22,929 nt of DNA from Gemmatimonadota bacterium (lineage in GTDB: Bacteria; Latescibacterota; UBA2968; UBA8231): assembly GCA_028875335.1 (NCBI GenBank), contig JAPPEF010000223.1, forward strand, positions 1 to 22,929, written 5' to 3'. The position numbers were made by a program, and so were the translations under genes. The notes under the pieces were generated by a model. That model saw only the letters and a program-made list of their open reading frames with translations. It ran no database searches and was not told the DNA's origin. Below are positions 1 through 7,700 of the stretch, one piece after another (the stretch's first letter is position 1; the number at the start of each line of letters is the position of its first letter).

Positions 1-107
1 CGCGACTATCGGAGATTCGATTTTCTCGATGTACAGGACCCACTCGCTTGACGCTCGATGCGCAAACGACGATGCCTTTTACTACCCCAAGCTCACAGAG
101 GAAAACA

Positions 108-521
108 ATGTCAGAGCACCCCAAGCCAACCTGCAAAGTGATCCGTGGCCGAGGAACCTACGAAGGCAAACAGGCACTCACCTATGTTTCGGGGATCGCC
201 GCCGAGACCACCGGCTCGCAGGGGATTTGCATGCACCTGCTGAACCTGCCTCCTAAAGAACGAGCCAAGGCCCACCTGCACGAAAACCACGAGACCGCTA
301 TTTATGTCATCAGTGGCCAATCTATAATGTGGTATGGCGAGCGGCTGGAGGAGCGTGAAGACATCAACAGCGGCGACTTTATTTACATCCCCGCCGGCGT
401 CCCGCACCTTCCCTACAATCCCAGCGAAACCGAAACCTGCACTGCTGTGATCGCTCGGACGGATCCCAACGAGCAAGAGAGCGTTAAACTCTTACCCGAA
501 CTGGACGGGATACACTGCTAG
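108..521 (+). CDS. Cupin-fold protein (single-domain)
   Basis: A 137-residue single cupin domain. Both conserved cupin motifs are visible: HLHENHE followed by TAIYVISG (motif 1, two His and a Glu as metal ligands), and GDFIYIPAGVPHLPYN (motif 2, matching G-x5-P-x-G-x2-H-x3-N). The protein should therefore bind a divalent metal in a small beta-barrel, but the substrate cannot be told; it could be an isomerase, a dioxygenase or a binding protein. I chose the ATG at 108 because AGAGGA lies 5 nt upstream. An in-frame ATG at 48 would add 20 low-complexity residues and has no ribosome binding site. The next gene is 75 nt downstream in the same direction. Confidence 0.85.
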   Translation: MSEHPKPTCKVIRGRGTYEGKQALTYVSGIAAETTGSQGICMHLLNLPPKERAKAHLHENHETAIYVISGQSIMWYGERLEEREDINSGDFIYIPAGVPHLPYNPSETETCTAVIARTDPNEQESVKLLPELDGIHC

Positions 522-596
522 ACAAAGGAGTCGGTGTACCCATCACAAGAGAAGTGAGCGGTAAACAGCGAACACAACTTCTTTCTCTACTTCGCT

Positions 597-1163
597 ATGC
601 TCAAAGAAGGTCAACTCGTCAAAGCCATTCCCCTAGAAAGGGGACAGGTGCTGTGCCGCTATCCGCGCTGGCAGGACATACCCTCGTACGTCGAAATGTG
701 CCAGATTCTGCACCGCGAGCGGGTGCGGGCCTATCACGCTGATACGGATTTCGCCCTAGGCTGCCAACGCCTAGCCCAGATAATGGTCGAAGTCGAGACA
801 GGTCAGGCCTCCCATCTTTTGCTGGAGGTGGATGGACGCATTATCGGCGAGGGCCGCATGGCCCCCCGCAGCCGGGTCATGGGGGTTTTGGGAATCAAAA
901 TCATCGGTGAGTACCAGGGTCGGCGCTTGGGCACGGCGCTGATGGGAGTTTTGGAGGAAGAGGCGCGCAAAATGGAGCTACAGCAGATTTACCTGACTGT
1001 ATTCGCCAATAACACCCCTGCCCGCCGTTTGTACGAAAAGGTTGGTTATCGGCAAGTGGGGCGCATTGCCGAATGGTTTAGCGAAGAGGATGAAGACGGC
1101 CATATTGAACTGGTGGACAAAATAGATATGATGAAACGCATAGAGCCGGAGACTCGAAAATGA
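597..1163 (+). CDS. GNAT-family N-acetyltransferase
   Basis: A 188-residue protein with one GNAT fold. The acetyl-CoA pyrophosphate-binding motif A is visible as YQGRRLGTALM (Q-x-x-G-x-G/A type), preceded by the beta-4 strand VLGIKIIGEY. The C-terminal half has the usual NTPARRLYEKVGY signature, where the Tyr is the common general acid of the family. The acceptor substrate is unknown. There is no convincing ribosome binding site, but an in-frame stop shortly upstream and the absence of other start codons leave the ATG at 597 as the only good choice. The stop codon overlaps the start of a 30-codon ORF (ATGA), which hints at coupled translation into the toxin-antitoxin region. Confidence 0.85.
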   Translation: MLKEGQLVKAIPLERGQVLCRYPRWQDIPSYVEMCQILHRERVRAYHADTDFALGCQRLAQIMVEVETGQASHLLLEVDGRIIGEGRMAPRSRVMGVLGIKIIGEYQGRRLGTALMGVLEEEARKMELQQIYLTVFANNTPARRLYEKVGYRQVGRIAEWFSEEDEDGHIELVDKIDMMKRIEPETRK

Positions 1164-1252
1164 AGACGCCGGCGATCATTTCGACGACGCGGCTGGAGGA
1201 GCATGTAGGCATCATTTTTCTCTACTCGTCGGACGATTCCAATGACACCTAA
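1160..1252 (+). CDS. Possible 30-residue peptide coupled to the GNAT gene
   Basis: The ORF starts in an ATGA overlap with the acetyltransferase stop and ends at TAA 28 nt before the first nucleotidyltransferase gene. The peptide begins MKTPAIISTTRLEEHVG and has no recognisable domain. It may be a coupled leader peptide, the truncated start of a lost gene, or chance. Its length of 93 nt equals that of the ORF in front of the second nucleotidyltransferase copy, although the two peptides are not alike. Confidence 0.25.
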   Translation: MKTPAIISTTRLEEHVGIIFLYSSDDSNDT

Positions 1253-1280
1253 TGAGCAAAAAGCTTCTACTGCCAAGGGA

Positions 1281-1616
1281 ATGGTACCTGTCACTGACGC
1301 GCTTCTCGACCAGATGGTCCAGGCCATCGTCGCCGAGGTTGATCCCGAGCAGGTGATCCTCTTCGGCTCTCGCGCTCGGGGCGATGCGCGGGAAGATTCG
1401 GATGTGGATCTAGTGGTGGTGGTGGCCGAGCCGTTTGGCCCGGAGCGAAGTCGCCGTCAGGAACTGGTCAGGCTCTACCACGCGCTGGTGGAATTTCCCG
1501 TTTCCACAGATATCCTCGTCTATTCCTATGACGACGTCGACTACTGGCGCGACTCCCTCAACCACGTTCTGGCGCGGGCACTGCGGGAGGGGAAGGTGCT
1601 TTATGAGCGACGTTAA
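1281..1616 (+). CDS. MNT-type minimal nucleotidyltransferase, antitoxin candidate (copy 1)
   Basis: A 111-residue minimal nucleotidyltransferase of the pol-beta superfamily. The signature FGSRARGDAREDSDVDLVV contains the Gly-Ser and the Asp-x-Asp metal ligands, and TDILVYS supplies the probable third acidic strand. In known MNT/HEPN modules the MNT protein neutralises the HEPN toxin, in characterised cases by AMPylating it. The HEPN gene follows with a 14-nt overlap, supporting this pairing. I prefer the ATG at 1281 over one at 1242 because it aligns codon for codon (MVPVTD/MTQVTD), together with the preceding AAGG, with the start of the second copy. The two copies share 91 of 111 residues by my hand count. 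Confidence 0.9.
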   Translation: MVPVTDALLDQMVQAIVAEVDPEQVILFGSRARGDAREDSDVDLVVVVAEPFGPERSRRQELVRLYHALVEFPVSTDILVYSYDDVDYWRDSLNHVLARALREGKVLYERR

Positions 1617-2064
1617 ATGCGCGAGGATGCTGTTGGATGCGGCTGAGCGCGATGTCGCGGCTCTTCGAGCCATGTGCCGTTCAGACGAAATCTCCGACGA
1701 GATTTTCGGCTTTCACGTGCAGCAGGCCGCCGAGAAGCTGTTCAAATCTTGGATCGCACTGCTAGGTGAAGTGTATCCGCTGACCCATAATATCGAAAGA
1801 TTGTTCAATCTCCTCGCCGACCAGGGCGTCACTGTGGAACCCTTCCGCAAGCTGATCGATTACACCCCATACGCCCTTGAGTTTCGTTATACAGGTGTGG
1901 ACTCAAGTACCGAAGCAATCGATCGCGAGGGTACGCTTGCGATCGTCGAATCGTTGCTGGAGCAGGTCCGACGGCGGTTGGCGGAGGTGGAGATGACTGG
2001 CAAAACAAACGATGATGGCCAAGACCGCGACCCAAAATTTGGACTAGGAACGCCGGAGGCATAA
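1603..2064 (+). CDS. HEPN-domain protein, toxin candidate of the MNT/HEPN pair
   Basis: A 153-residue HEPN protein (PF05168 type), all-helical by appearance. Visible signatures are FHVQQAAEKLFKSW, the LTHNIERLFNLL helix and a terminal YALEFRYTG segment. It starts 14 nt inside the nucleotidyltransferase gene, with GGGGAAGG upstream of ATG, which is the usual MNT/HEPN layout. The canonical HEPN ribonuclease motif R-x(4-6)-H is absent: the only two histidines have no Arg at the right spacing. It may be a non-nucleolytic or divergent HEPN. The tail after the domain (from about residue 128) is Lys/Asp-rich and probably flexible. The 3' end of this gene recurs after the second nucleotidyltransferase copy. 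Confidence 0.85.
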   Translation: MSDVKCARMLLDAAERDVAALRAMCRSDEISDEIFGFHVQQAAEKLFKSWIALLGEVYPLTHNIERLFNLLADQGVTVEPFRKLIDYTPYALEFRYTGVDSSTEAIDREGTLAIVESLLEQVRRRLAEVEMTGKTNDDGQDRDPKFGLGTPEA

Positions 2065-2068
2065 AATG
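2037..2068 (+). repeat. Direct repeat: 3' end of HEPN gene, copy 1
   Basis: This stretch, from ATTTGGACTAGGAACGCC through GGAGG to the next ATG, holds the end of the HEPN gene and the ribosome binding site of the following ORF. A near-identical 31-nt version follows the second nucleotidyltransferase at 2529-2559, with one indel and a few substitutions. It marks the downstream edge of the duplicated cassette. Confidence 0.8.
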
Positions 2069-2158
2069 ACTAATGTTGACAAAAACGTCGCAATTAACTT
2101 ACCCCTCGAAAACCTCATTGACACTTCTACATCGTCGATGCTCGTTGGTGAGCGCTAA
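2066..2158 (+). CDS. Possible 30-residue peptide between the two MNT copies
   Basis: The ORF has a strong ribosome binding site (GGAGG, 6 nt from ATG) and starts 1 nt after the HEPN stop. The peptide begins MTNVDKNVAINLPLENLIDT and is unrecognised. The local DNA is more AT-rich than its neighbours. It could be a real small protein, or the first codons of a third cassette gene whose remainder was lost. The equivalent position after the second copy also has ATG but then runs into the mcrC 3' end. Confidence 0.35.
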   Translation: MTNVDKNVAINLPLENLIDTSTSSMLVGER

Positions 2159-2190
2159 AATCCGGCAGACCGAATCCGCGAGGTGAAGGA

Positions 2191-2526
2191 ATGACACAAG
2201 TTACCGACGATCTTCTCGATCAGATGGTCCAGGCCATCGTCGCCGAGGTCGATCCCGAGCAGGTGATCCTCTTCGGCTCTCGCGCCCGCGGCGACGCGCG
2301 GGAAGATTCGGATGTCGATCTGGTGGTGGTGGAGGCCGAGCCGTTTGGGAAGACGCGGAGCCGGCACGAGGAGGCGGTCCGACTGTACAAGGTTCTTGCC
2401 GGATCGGGTGTTCCAAAGGACATCCTCGTTTATAGCCGCGACGACGTCGAGTACTGGCGCGACTCCCTCAACCACGTCTTGGCGCGGGCGTTGCGGGAAG
2501 GGAAGGTGCTCTATGAGCGACCTTAA
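2191..2526 (+). CDS. MNT-type minimal nucleotidyltransferase (copy 2, orphan)
   Basis: A paralogue of the preceding nucleotidyltransferase, with the same length (111 residues) and the same catalytic signature GSRARGDAREDSDVDLVVV. Residues 11-47 are identical between the copies and the last 25 nearly so, while 15 of the 20 differences fall in residues about 54-88. The start has GAGG 7 nt upstream. Its HEPN partner is missing: only eight codons remain of the overlapping downstream gene. It may act as an additional antitoxin for the intact HEPN protein, or be a leftover. Confidence 0.88.
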   Translation: MTQVTDDLLDQMVQAIVAEVDPEQVILFGSRARGDAREDSDVDLVVVEAEPFGKTRSRHEEAVRLYKVLAGSGVPKDILVYSRDDVEYWRDSLNHVLARALREGKVLYERP

Positions 2527-2539
2527 ATATTTGGACTAG
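2513..2539 (+). pseudogene. Deletion scar of a second HEPN gene (8 codons)
   Basis: The ATG sits in the same 14-nt overlap as in the intact pair and reads MSDLKYLD then stop, matching MSDVK at the start of the intact HEPN. Immediately after this the sequence jumps to TTTGGACTAGGAACGCC, the 3' end of the intact HEPN gene. Roughly 420 nt are missing. The junction has short AT-rich microhomology (AAAT in both flanks), consistent with a simple internal deletion. Confidence 0.75.
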
Positions 2540-2559
2540 GAACGCCGGGGTATAAGATG
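2529..2559 (+). repeat. Direct repeat: 3' end of HEPN gene, copy 2
   Basis: This is the second occurrence of the HEPN 3'-end block (ATTTGGACTAGGAACGCCGG and the following ATG), now fused to the HEPN scar. It ends 13 nt before the mcrC stop codon, so the duplicated cassette abuts the McrBC operon. Confidence 0.8.
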
Positions 2560-2572
2560 GTGAATCAGGAAA

Positions 2573-3826
2573 TCAAGCCCTCGCGAGTGCCTCTATTGAT
2601 CGCTGCACGCTTTCTTTGGGATGCGCGACATCGAACGGCAGGCAAAGCAGTGTTAAATCGCCGAGGATTTGATAGCGCAGTTTGGTCCTAAAGTTCTGCG
2701 TTTGCGGGTAGATCAGCGCCACGGTCGCACAACCGTAGCCCTTGCCGTAAGCGTAAAGCTGGTACAGGTCGCCTTGGTCGATACCATGCTTCGGATGGTC
2801 GGCGGCGATGATGCGTTTCCACTTGGCGTCGAGGATGAACGCGACATCCTTGCGGTTTTTCTTCCAGAGCGAAATGTCCGGTTTCATCGTGAACGCGGCT
2901 TGACCGTCGATATTGGCGAAGGGCTTTTGCGGGCCTTGTGCAGCCACGCGATAGGCCGTCTGGTGGCGTCGAAAACTGTGCGTGACGAAGTCCTCGAACA
3001 CCTGCTCCATGGGGAACAGCAAGGACAGGTTCTGATGGCGTCCGGCGAAGGTCGTCAAACCATGCCCGAATAGGAACAGGCCCACCCACTGCATCACCGG
3101 CCCGTAATGCGGCATGGAACGGTCCACTTGGTGCCGCTGCCAGTCCGCGTGCGGATTAGCCGTTTTCGGTACGTCGGCGAATGTCGCCATCAATTGGTGC
3201 AACAGTCGGCGGTTTTCTGTGTCTTGCACCTGCGGGGTCAGCTTGGCCATCGCGCTGTGAATGAGCCGGTTGGCGGGCCTGTTGACGCTCAACTCGTCGT
3301 GCGCGACGTAGAATCGCGCCTGATTGGTCAGGTTTTCGCGGATTTGCTCGCGGAAGAGGAGGCGTCCTCCGAGGTACGGCAGGTTTTCCTCTACCGAGAT
3401 GTAGCGTCTAGCGAGACCGCCACGGGCAAGCGCATTCAGGTTGACGAGGAACTGGCGAACGAAGACTTCGAGCATGGGGAATCGCCGCAGGGCGCGGATG
3501 TCGCTCTCCGGTAGGGTCTTCTTGTCAAAGCCTCGCCAGCATCGAAGCATGGACAAGAACAGGCGCTTGGTTTTTTCGTGGTGGGGAGCTGGATCGCCCC
3601 CGAGATCGATTTTCGGGAGGATCTCGACCACGGTGCCGCGTTTTGTCGTGATGACGCCGACGTAGTTACTCGCCGTCAAGGTGCCGTTGGAATTTTGCTT
3701 GAACACACCTTGGAACGACTTTAGCTCTTCTCGCTCCTGTGCAGTTACAAAATCGAGCGGCTCGTACTCCCTGACAGTGTGGTGCCGGACATTAGGAGTT
3801 ACTTGTATCATCTGTGTTGCCAGCAT
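2573..3826 (-). CDS. mcrC: McrC-family nuclease subunit of an McrBC restriction system
   Basis: A 417-residue McrC protein (PF10117 type). The N-terminal part (about residues 1-80: HHTVREYEPLDFV, GVITTKRGTVVEILPKIDL) is the family's usual opening. The C-terminal part carries a PD-(D/E)xK nuclease core, seen as KPDISLW then FILDAKWKRI. McrC supplies DNA cleavage when driven by the McrB GTPase ring, which translocates on DNA carrying modified cytosines. I chose the ATG at 3826, 35 nt inside mcrB; another at 3811 is possible. A longer reading frame to 3958 exists but is only overlap with mcrB. The overlap argues for co-translation with McrB. Confidence 0.92.
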   Translation of the reverse strand: MLATQMIQVTPNVRHHTVREYEPLDFVTAQEREELKSFQGVFKQNSNGTLTASNYVGVITTKRGTVVEILPKIDLGGDPAPHHEKTKRLFLSMLRCWRGFDKKTLPESDIRALRRFPMLEVFVRQFLVNLNALARGGLARRYISVEENLPYLGGRLLFREQIRENLTNQARFYVAHDELSVNRPANRLIHSAMAKLTPQVQDTENRRLLHQLMATFADVPKTANPHADWQRHQVDRSMPHYGPVMQWVGLFLFGHGLTTFAGRHQNLSLLFPMEQVFEDFVTHSFRRHQTAYRVAAQGPQKPFANIDGQAAFTMKPDISLWKKNRKDVAFILDAKWKRIIAADHPKHGIDQGDLYQLYAYGKGYGCATVALIYPQTQNFRTKLRYQILGDLTLLCLPFDVAHPKESVQRSIEALARA

Positions 3827-5939
3827 TGTATATCTTCTTGTACTCCTCTGGGTCTGTCCATCCGGGGTCGTCGCCGGGTAGCCGTTCGTAAATCGTTCGA
3901 TCTTCGTCCACTTGTTCGTTTTCCCGCAACACGCCTGCAGCACTCTGTTCCACAACAAAGCTGTTCCCGCCTAGAACGGCTCGTATTTTGGCCCAATCGT
4001 CAAAGAAGTATTCCTGCAACAGGGGGAATATCTTGTTTTGGAAGGCGTACGACAGTTTCTCCATAGTGTCGATGTCTAGCAGGTAGGTGTGGCCGATCTG
4101 ATGTTCCCGGTCGAGTAACGCTGTGATGCGCTTGTTCATCTCCTCAAGCATCCGTTTACAGTTGACCCCTTCCACATTATCAGAGATGAGTTCTGGTTTC
4201 GGCATCATCTCAATGAAGTCGAAGCGACGACGTAGCGCCGTGTCGAGCAATTGAATCGACCGATCCGCCGTGTTCATCGTGCCGATCAGGTAGAGGTTTT
4301 TTGGGACGCCGAATGAATCCTTCGAGTAAGGTAGCATGACCTTCGTTTCATCGTCCGTGCCAAGTCTCCGGGAGTCCTCGATCAGCGTTATGAGGTCTCC
4401 GAATATCTTGGCGATGTTGCCGCGATTGATTTCGTCGATAATCAGTACGAACGGTTTATCCATTTCCTCTTTCGCAGCCTCGGCAATCTGCTTAAAAATA
4501 CCGTCACACCGCTCGTATCTGATTTGGCCGTCAGCCCCATCGCCCAATGCCGGCCTGATGCCCTCGATGAAGTCCTCATAAGCGAAGTTCTGGTGGAAGG
4601 TCACCATGGCGATCTGTCCGGAATCTCGAAGCTCGCGGAACCTCTCGATGTTACGTTCGATCTCTTCCACGCTTTCATCGTCAATGATCGCCAAGGCGCG
4701 GGCGACCGTGTGGTAGGTTTTTCCGGTCCCTGGTGGACCATAGAGGATTTGATTCAGGGGGTGTTTTACTTCTGGATTCTGCTGTGTTTCTTGGTTCGCC
4801 ATAGGCTCCTCGCGACCACTGAGTCGATCCAGTAACTCAAATGTTTCTTTGTACGCGGATGTGTTGCGAAATGCGCCCGCTCTCTTTTTCACCAGCCAGA
4901 GTCCCCAGTGTCGATTCGGTTTAAGATCGTCGCATATGGCTTTGTTTATCCACAAAACATGTATTCTGCTGTCCTCAGCGAGGCGATCTTGGTAGTCGTT
5001 TTTATAGACAATCCCAATGCCGCGGCCTTGCGACTGGCCAGTTTTAACCAGTATCACGTCGCCGGGTCGTGGATCGCGGAGTGGGTAGTAAGAATTATCT
5101 TCCGCCGCCTCGTCGTAATTCTCCCATCTCACCTTATTACTGGGACTTCCGGTAAAGACCCAATTATTGGGTTCAAAGTCGAGTGCTGGATCATTATCCT
5201 GCCAGAAGTCACCCCCATCTTCGCCGTAAGCATTTGTGCTAACCTGAAAGTGTTTGTTACCAATAGATAGATTCTTCTGCTTCCAGAGACCGCAGAGATA
5301 GGTGAAAAAGTTGATTTCGTACAGCTCACAACCTAGGAAAATGTCGCGGACTTTCTGTAGCCATCCTCGATAGGATTTCCAATTGAATTCGTTATCCGGT
5401 GGTAGATCGACAAAGATACTCATCTTGTCGTCGCAGGGAAGGAACTGGGACGAGTTGATAAGGAAGAGCGTCTGCGTCAGTTTCGCTTTACGAACGCCAC
5501 GGAGTTCGAGTGCATCATCGAAATGTTTGGGATCCACCGAGTCGAGCCCTCGCACGGCACTGCGGAACAAGTTCCAAAGCAACTTTGGATCAGCCTGAAC
5601 ATTGCTGTAATAGAGCAAATTCTGCGGGTTTGCCGTTGGGAATACGAACGCGTCGTCCGAATCGTACTGCTCTTCTGGATACTGGTGCTTCACGTTGAAA
5701 ACTTTCTCGACGCTCCGATATACCAGCTTCCTGTTCACCGAGCTTCGGTGTTGCGCGAGGCTATAAAAGAATGAGAACGGATCTATGTTCTCGTCGCCGT
5801 AGCGTAGCAAAGGCGGTTCTTTCCCATCGGCCCTCCAGGAGATCCGCTTTGCACGATCAATCAGAAATCCCTCGCCGCCCTCAGCGATCTTGCCTGCAAG
5901 TTCCGAGAACCACTCAGTCCAATGGTAGATTTCGCGCAT
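3792..5939 (-). CDS. mcrB: McrB-family AAA+ GTPase with N-terminal reader domains
   Basis: A 715-residue restriction ATPase/GTPase. The C-terminal half holds the AAA+ motor: Walker A YGPPGTGKT (about residue 400), Walker B FVLIIDEINRG (about 497-507), and the McrB-specific GTMNTADRS (about 552-560), followed by LDTALRRRFDF with the arginine finger region. The N-terminal third (from WTEWFSELAGKI to about residue 190) is a domain I cannot name that I believe recurs in McrB-like ATPases. Residues about 255-370 (NWVFTGSPSN, PRPGDVILVKTG, GIGIVYKND) look like an EVE/PUA-type modified-base reader. That assignment is from pattern only. The gene lies 72 nt downstream of the PcfJ-domain gene in the same direction. 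Confidence 0.92.
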   Translation of the reverse strand: MREIYHWTEWFSELAGKIAEGGEGFLIDRAKRISWRADGKEPPLLRYGDENIDPFSFFYSLAQHRSSVNRKLVYRSVEKVFNVKHQYPEEQYDSDDAFVFPTANPQNLLYYSNVQADPKLLWNLFRSAVRGLDSVDPKHFDDALELRGVRKAKLTQTLFLINSSQFLPCDDKMSIFVDLPPDNEFNWKSYRGWLQKVRDIFLGCELYEINFFTYLCGLWKQKNLSIGNKHFQVSTNAYGEDGGDFWQDNDPALDFEPNNWVFTGSPSNKVRWENYDEAAEDNSYYPLRDPRPGDVILVKTGQSQGRGIGIVYKNDYQDRLAEDSRIHVLWINKAICDDLKPNRHWGLWLVKKRAGAFRNTSAYKETFELLDRLSGREEPMANQETQQNPEVKHPLNQILYGPPGTGKTYHTVARALAIIDDESVEEIERNIERFRELRDSGQIAMVTFHQNFAYEDFIEGIRPALGDGADGQIRYERCDGIFKQIAEAAKEEMDKPFVLIIDEINRGNIAKIFGDLITLIEDSRRLGTDDETKVMLPYSKDSFGVPKNLYLIGTMNTADRSIQLLDTALRRRFDFIEMMPKPELISDNVEGVNCKRMLEEMNKRITALLDREHQIGHTYLLDIDTMEKLSYAFQNKIFPLLQEYFFDDWAKIRAVLGGNSFVVEQSAAGVLRENEQVDEDRTIYERLPGDDPGWTDPEEYKKIYNAGNTDDTSNS

Positions 5940-6011
5940 ATCCTTACTCTTTCAAGATTGGAGTGTCTTTAACTTCTGACGGTTTCAGGAGAGGTGAACT
6001 CATCTGCTGTG

Positions 6012-7700
6012 CTAGTACGCCCGCGTCGTCCGTCCCAGCTCCTCGGCCTCAATCCACTTCCGCAACACGGCACCAGAGCGCGCCAACAGCTCTCGATAAG
6101 GCCGTTCCAACGTCTTGTTTTTTGGGTTTTTTCCCGACTGCCGTGGCACGGCGTTGAAGCGCCCACGCACCTCGACGATTCTGCGGCTCGGATTGTGCAT
6201 GGCAATCGTCACCACGCGGGCACTGTGGCCCTCTGCATCGACCTGCATCGACCATACCGACTTGCTGCCCCGCCGGCAGTTGGGCACGTAGGAGGCGACG
6301 CAGTGGTTCATCGCCCGTCCTTCAAGCGTGAGATCTCTTTTAGAAGTCAGTTCTTGGATGGTCCAACGCAGTCCTTCCTCTTTGTCGTCCATCCACTCAA
6401 AGCCCGCTATGCCCGACGATTCCCAACTCCCGCCGGGCTGGCGGTTGTCGCGGGCTAAGCGCTCGTGCCATTCCTCGACTTGGCTCAGGAGCTTGACTGC
6501 GCTGCGTCCTTTCATGGTGTAGTTGGGTTGCGGCGGCTCGCCTTCCTCAGTGGGGATGAATTTCTGGTGGTTGATATAATCGACGATTGGCCCCACCATG
6601 TCCGGGTCGAGCATGGGGTTTTCGACGAGGAAGAGCACTACGGTGCTCCAGAAGGATTCCTCGGCGAAATTGCGACCCAATTCCGTGGCTATTACTGCCT
6701 GCGCCAACATCTCACTGCCTTCCTGTCCCATCACTTGCGCCCAGCGCAGGGCCTCGGTCGCCGTCAGTTCGCTTGGTGCCTCGGTAAAGACGTGTGCCAT
6801 GCGCTTGGAGAGCACGAGCGGCAGGTCGGCCGTGCGGATGTTTTGCCCGCTGCCCACGTGGACGAACCATCCCTGCTGGCGTTGGGCCTCTTGGTCCCAG
6901 CCGCCGAACCACCCCGAATCCAAGCAGGACGGCACGTCGTAGCGGGCCAATAGGAATCGGACCAGCGCGGCGAATTGCCGCCGAGGATTGCGGCTGTCTG
7001 GCTTCCACTCGGACGGCGACTGCTGCCACGCGTCGCTGTGCCGCGCCAACGCGCCGAGGGCCTCGGCGAAGGTATTGCCCTCCACTCGCCCCAAGCGGTG
7101 GAGGGCTGGCCGCGCGTCGAGCAGGCTGGGTGCCCGCTTCTCTACGTGCAAGAGCAAATCCCGTAGCTGCGCCCGCTGGTCGCCCGCCAATCCGACAAAG
7201 GCCCGATGGATCAGGCGCAAGACCTCGGTGCGTAGCTCTTCCTCGGCGATGGCTCCGGCCCAGAGCTGGTGAATGATGTCTTTGGTGCGCCGGCTGTGCT
7301 TGCGGCCCTTGTGCAGGGCTTGGGTGCTCTGGATTTGCTGGTGGAGCTTGAGTTCCTTGCTGCGCTGGGCATCGCTTTTGTGGATGGCGTCGCCGAGCCC
7401 TTGTTGCCGACACCATGTCTGGTAGGCAGCTACTCCGTCTAGCCCCAGTTGCGCGACGTGTTGCCGCACGGCTTCTTCGGCTTGGGCGGCCTGTTGGTCG
7501 CGCTGGTGTGCGGCGCGCTCTTGTCGCCGCTCTTGCCAAGTCTTGCTCAGGGCCGCGCTAAATCCGTGCTGGCGGCACCAAACCTTATAGGCTTCAATGG
7601 CCTCTAGGCCCAGCGATGCCATGTGCGCGCCCAATTCGGCGTTGGCGCGTGCAGTGGCACCCCGGCGACGACTCTTTTTGCGCTTGAGTTGTTTAGCCAT
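6012..7700 (-). CDS. PcfJ-domain protein with duplicated N-terminal motif
   Basis: A 562-residue protein. Near the C-terminus (about residues 455-530) it has the PcfJ-like signature: LEGRAMNHCVASYVPNC, then a basic GSKSVWSM strand, MHNPSRRIVEVRGRFNAVP. PcfJ was named on conjugative plasmid pCF10 and its function is unknown. The N-terminus is very basic (KQLKRKKSRRR) and is followed by two imperfect 34-residue repeats (26-59 and 81-114) sharing GL-x4-AY-x2-WCRQ-x-G. The middle is helical and unrecognised. Its ATG overlaps the end of the upstream dehydratase gene by 8 nt, and mcrB starts 72 nt downstream. This places it in an apparent operon with McrBC. Role in restriction is inference. Confidence 0.75.
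   Translation of the reverse strand: MAKQLKRKKSRRRGATARANAELGAHMASLGLEAIEAYKVWCRQHGFSAALSKTWQERRQERAAHQRDQQAAQAEEAVRQHVAQLGLDGVAAYQTWCRQQGLGDAIHKSDAQRSKELKLHQQIQSTQALHKGRKHSRRTKDIIHQLWAGAIAEEELRTEVLRLIHRAFVGLAGDQRAQLRDLLLHVEKRAPSLLDARPALHRLGRVEGNTFAEALGALARHSDAWQQSPSEWKPDSRNPRRQFAALVRFLLARYDVPSCLDSGWFGGWDQEAQRQQGWFVHVGSGQNIRTADLPLVLSKRMAHVFTEAPSELTATEALRWAQVMGQEGSEMLAQAVIATELGRNFAEESFWSTVVLFLVENPMLDPDMVGPIVDYINHQKFIPTEEGEPPQPNYTMKGRSAVKLLSQVEEWHERLARDNRQPGGSWESSGIAGFEWMDDKEEGLRWTIQELTSKRDLTLEGRAMNHCVASYVPNCRRGSKSVWSMQVDAEGHSARVVTIAMHNPSRRIVEVRGRFNAVPRQSGKNPKNKTLERPYRELLARSGAVLRKWIEAEELGRTTRAY

Noticed and set aside
6712..7539. Long Arg/Ala/Pro-rich minus-strand frame within the PcfJ-domain gene
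   Set aside because: Composition is that of a shifted frame in GC-rich coding DNA, and the PcfJ frame has recognisable motifs.
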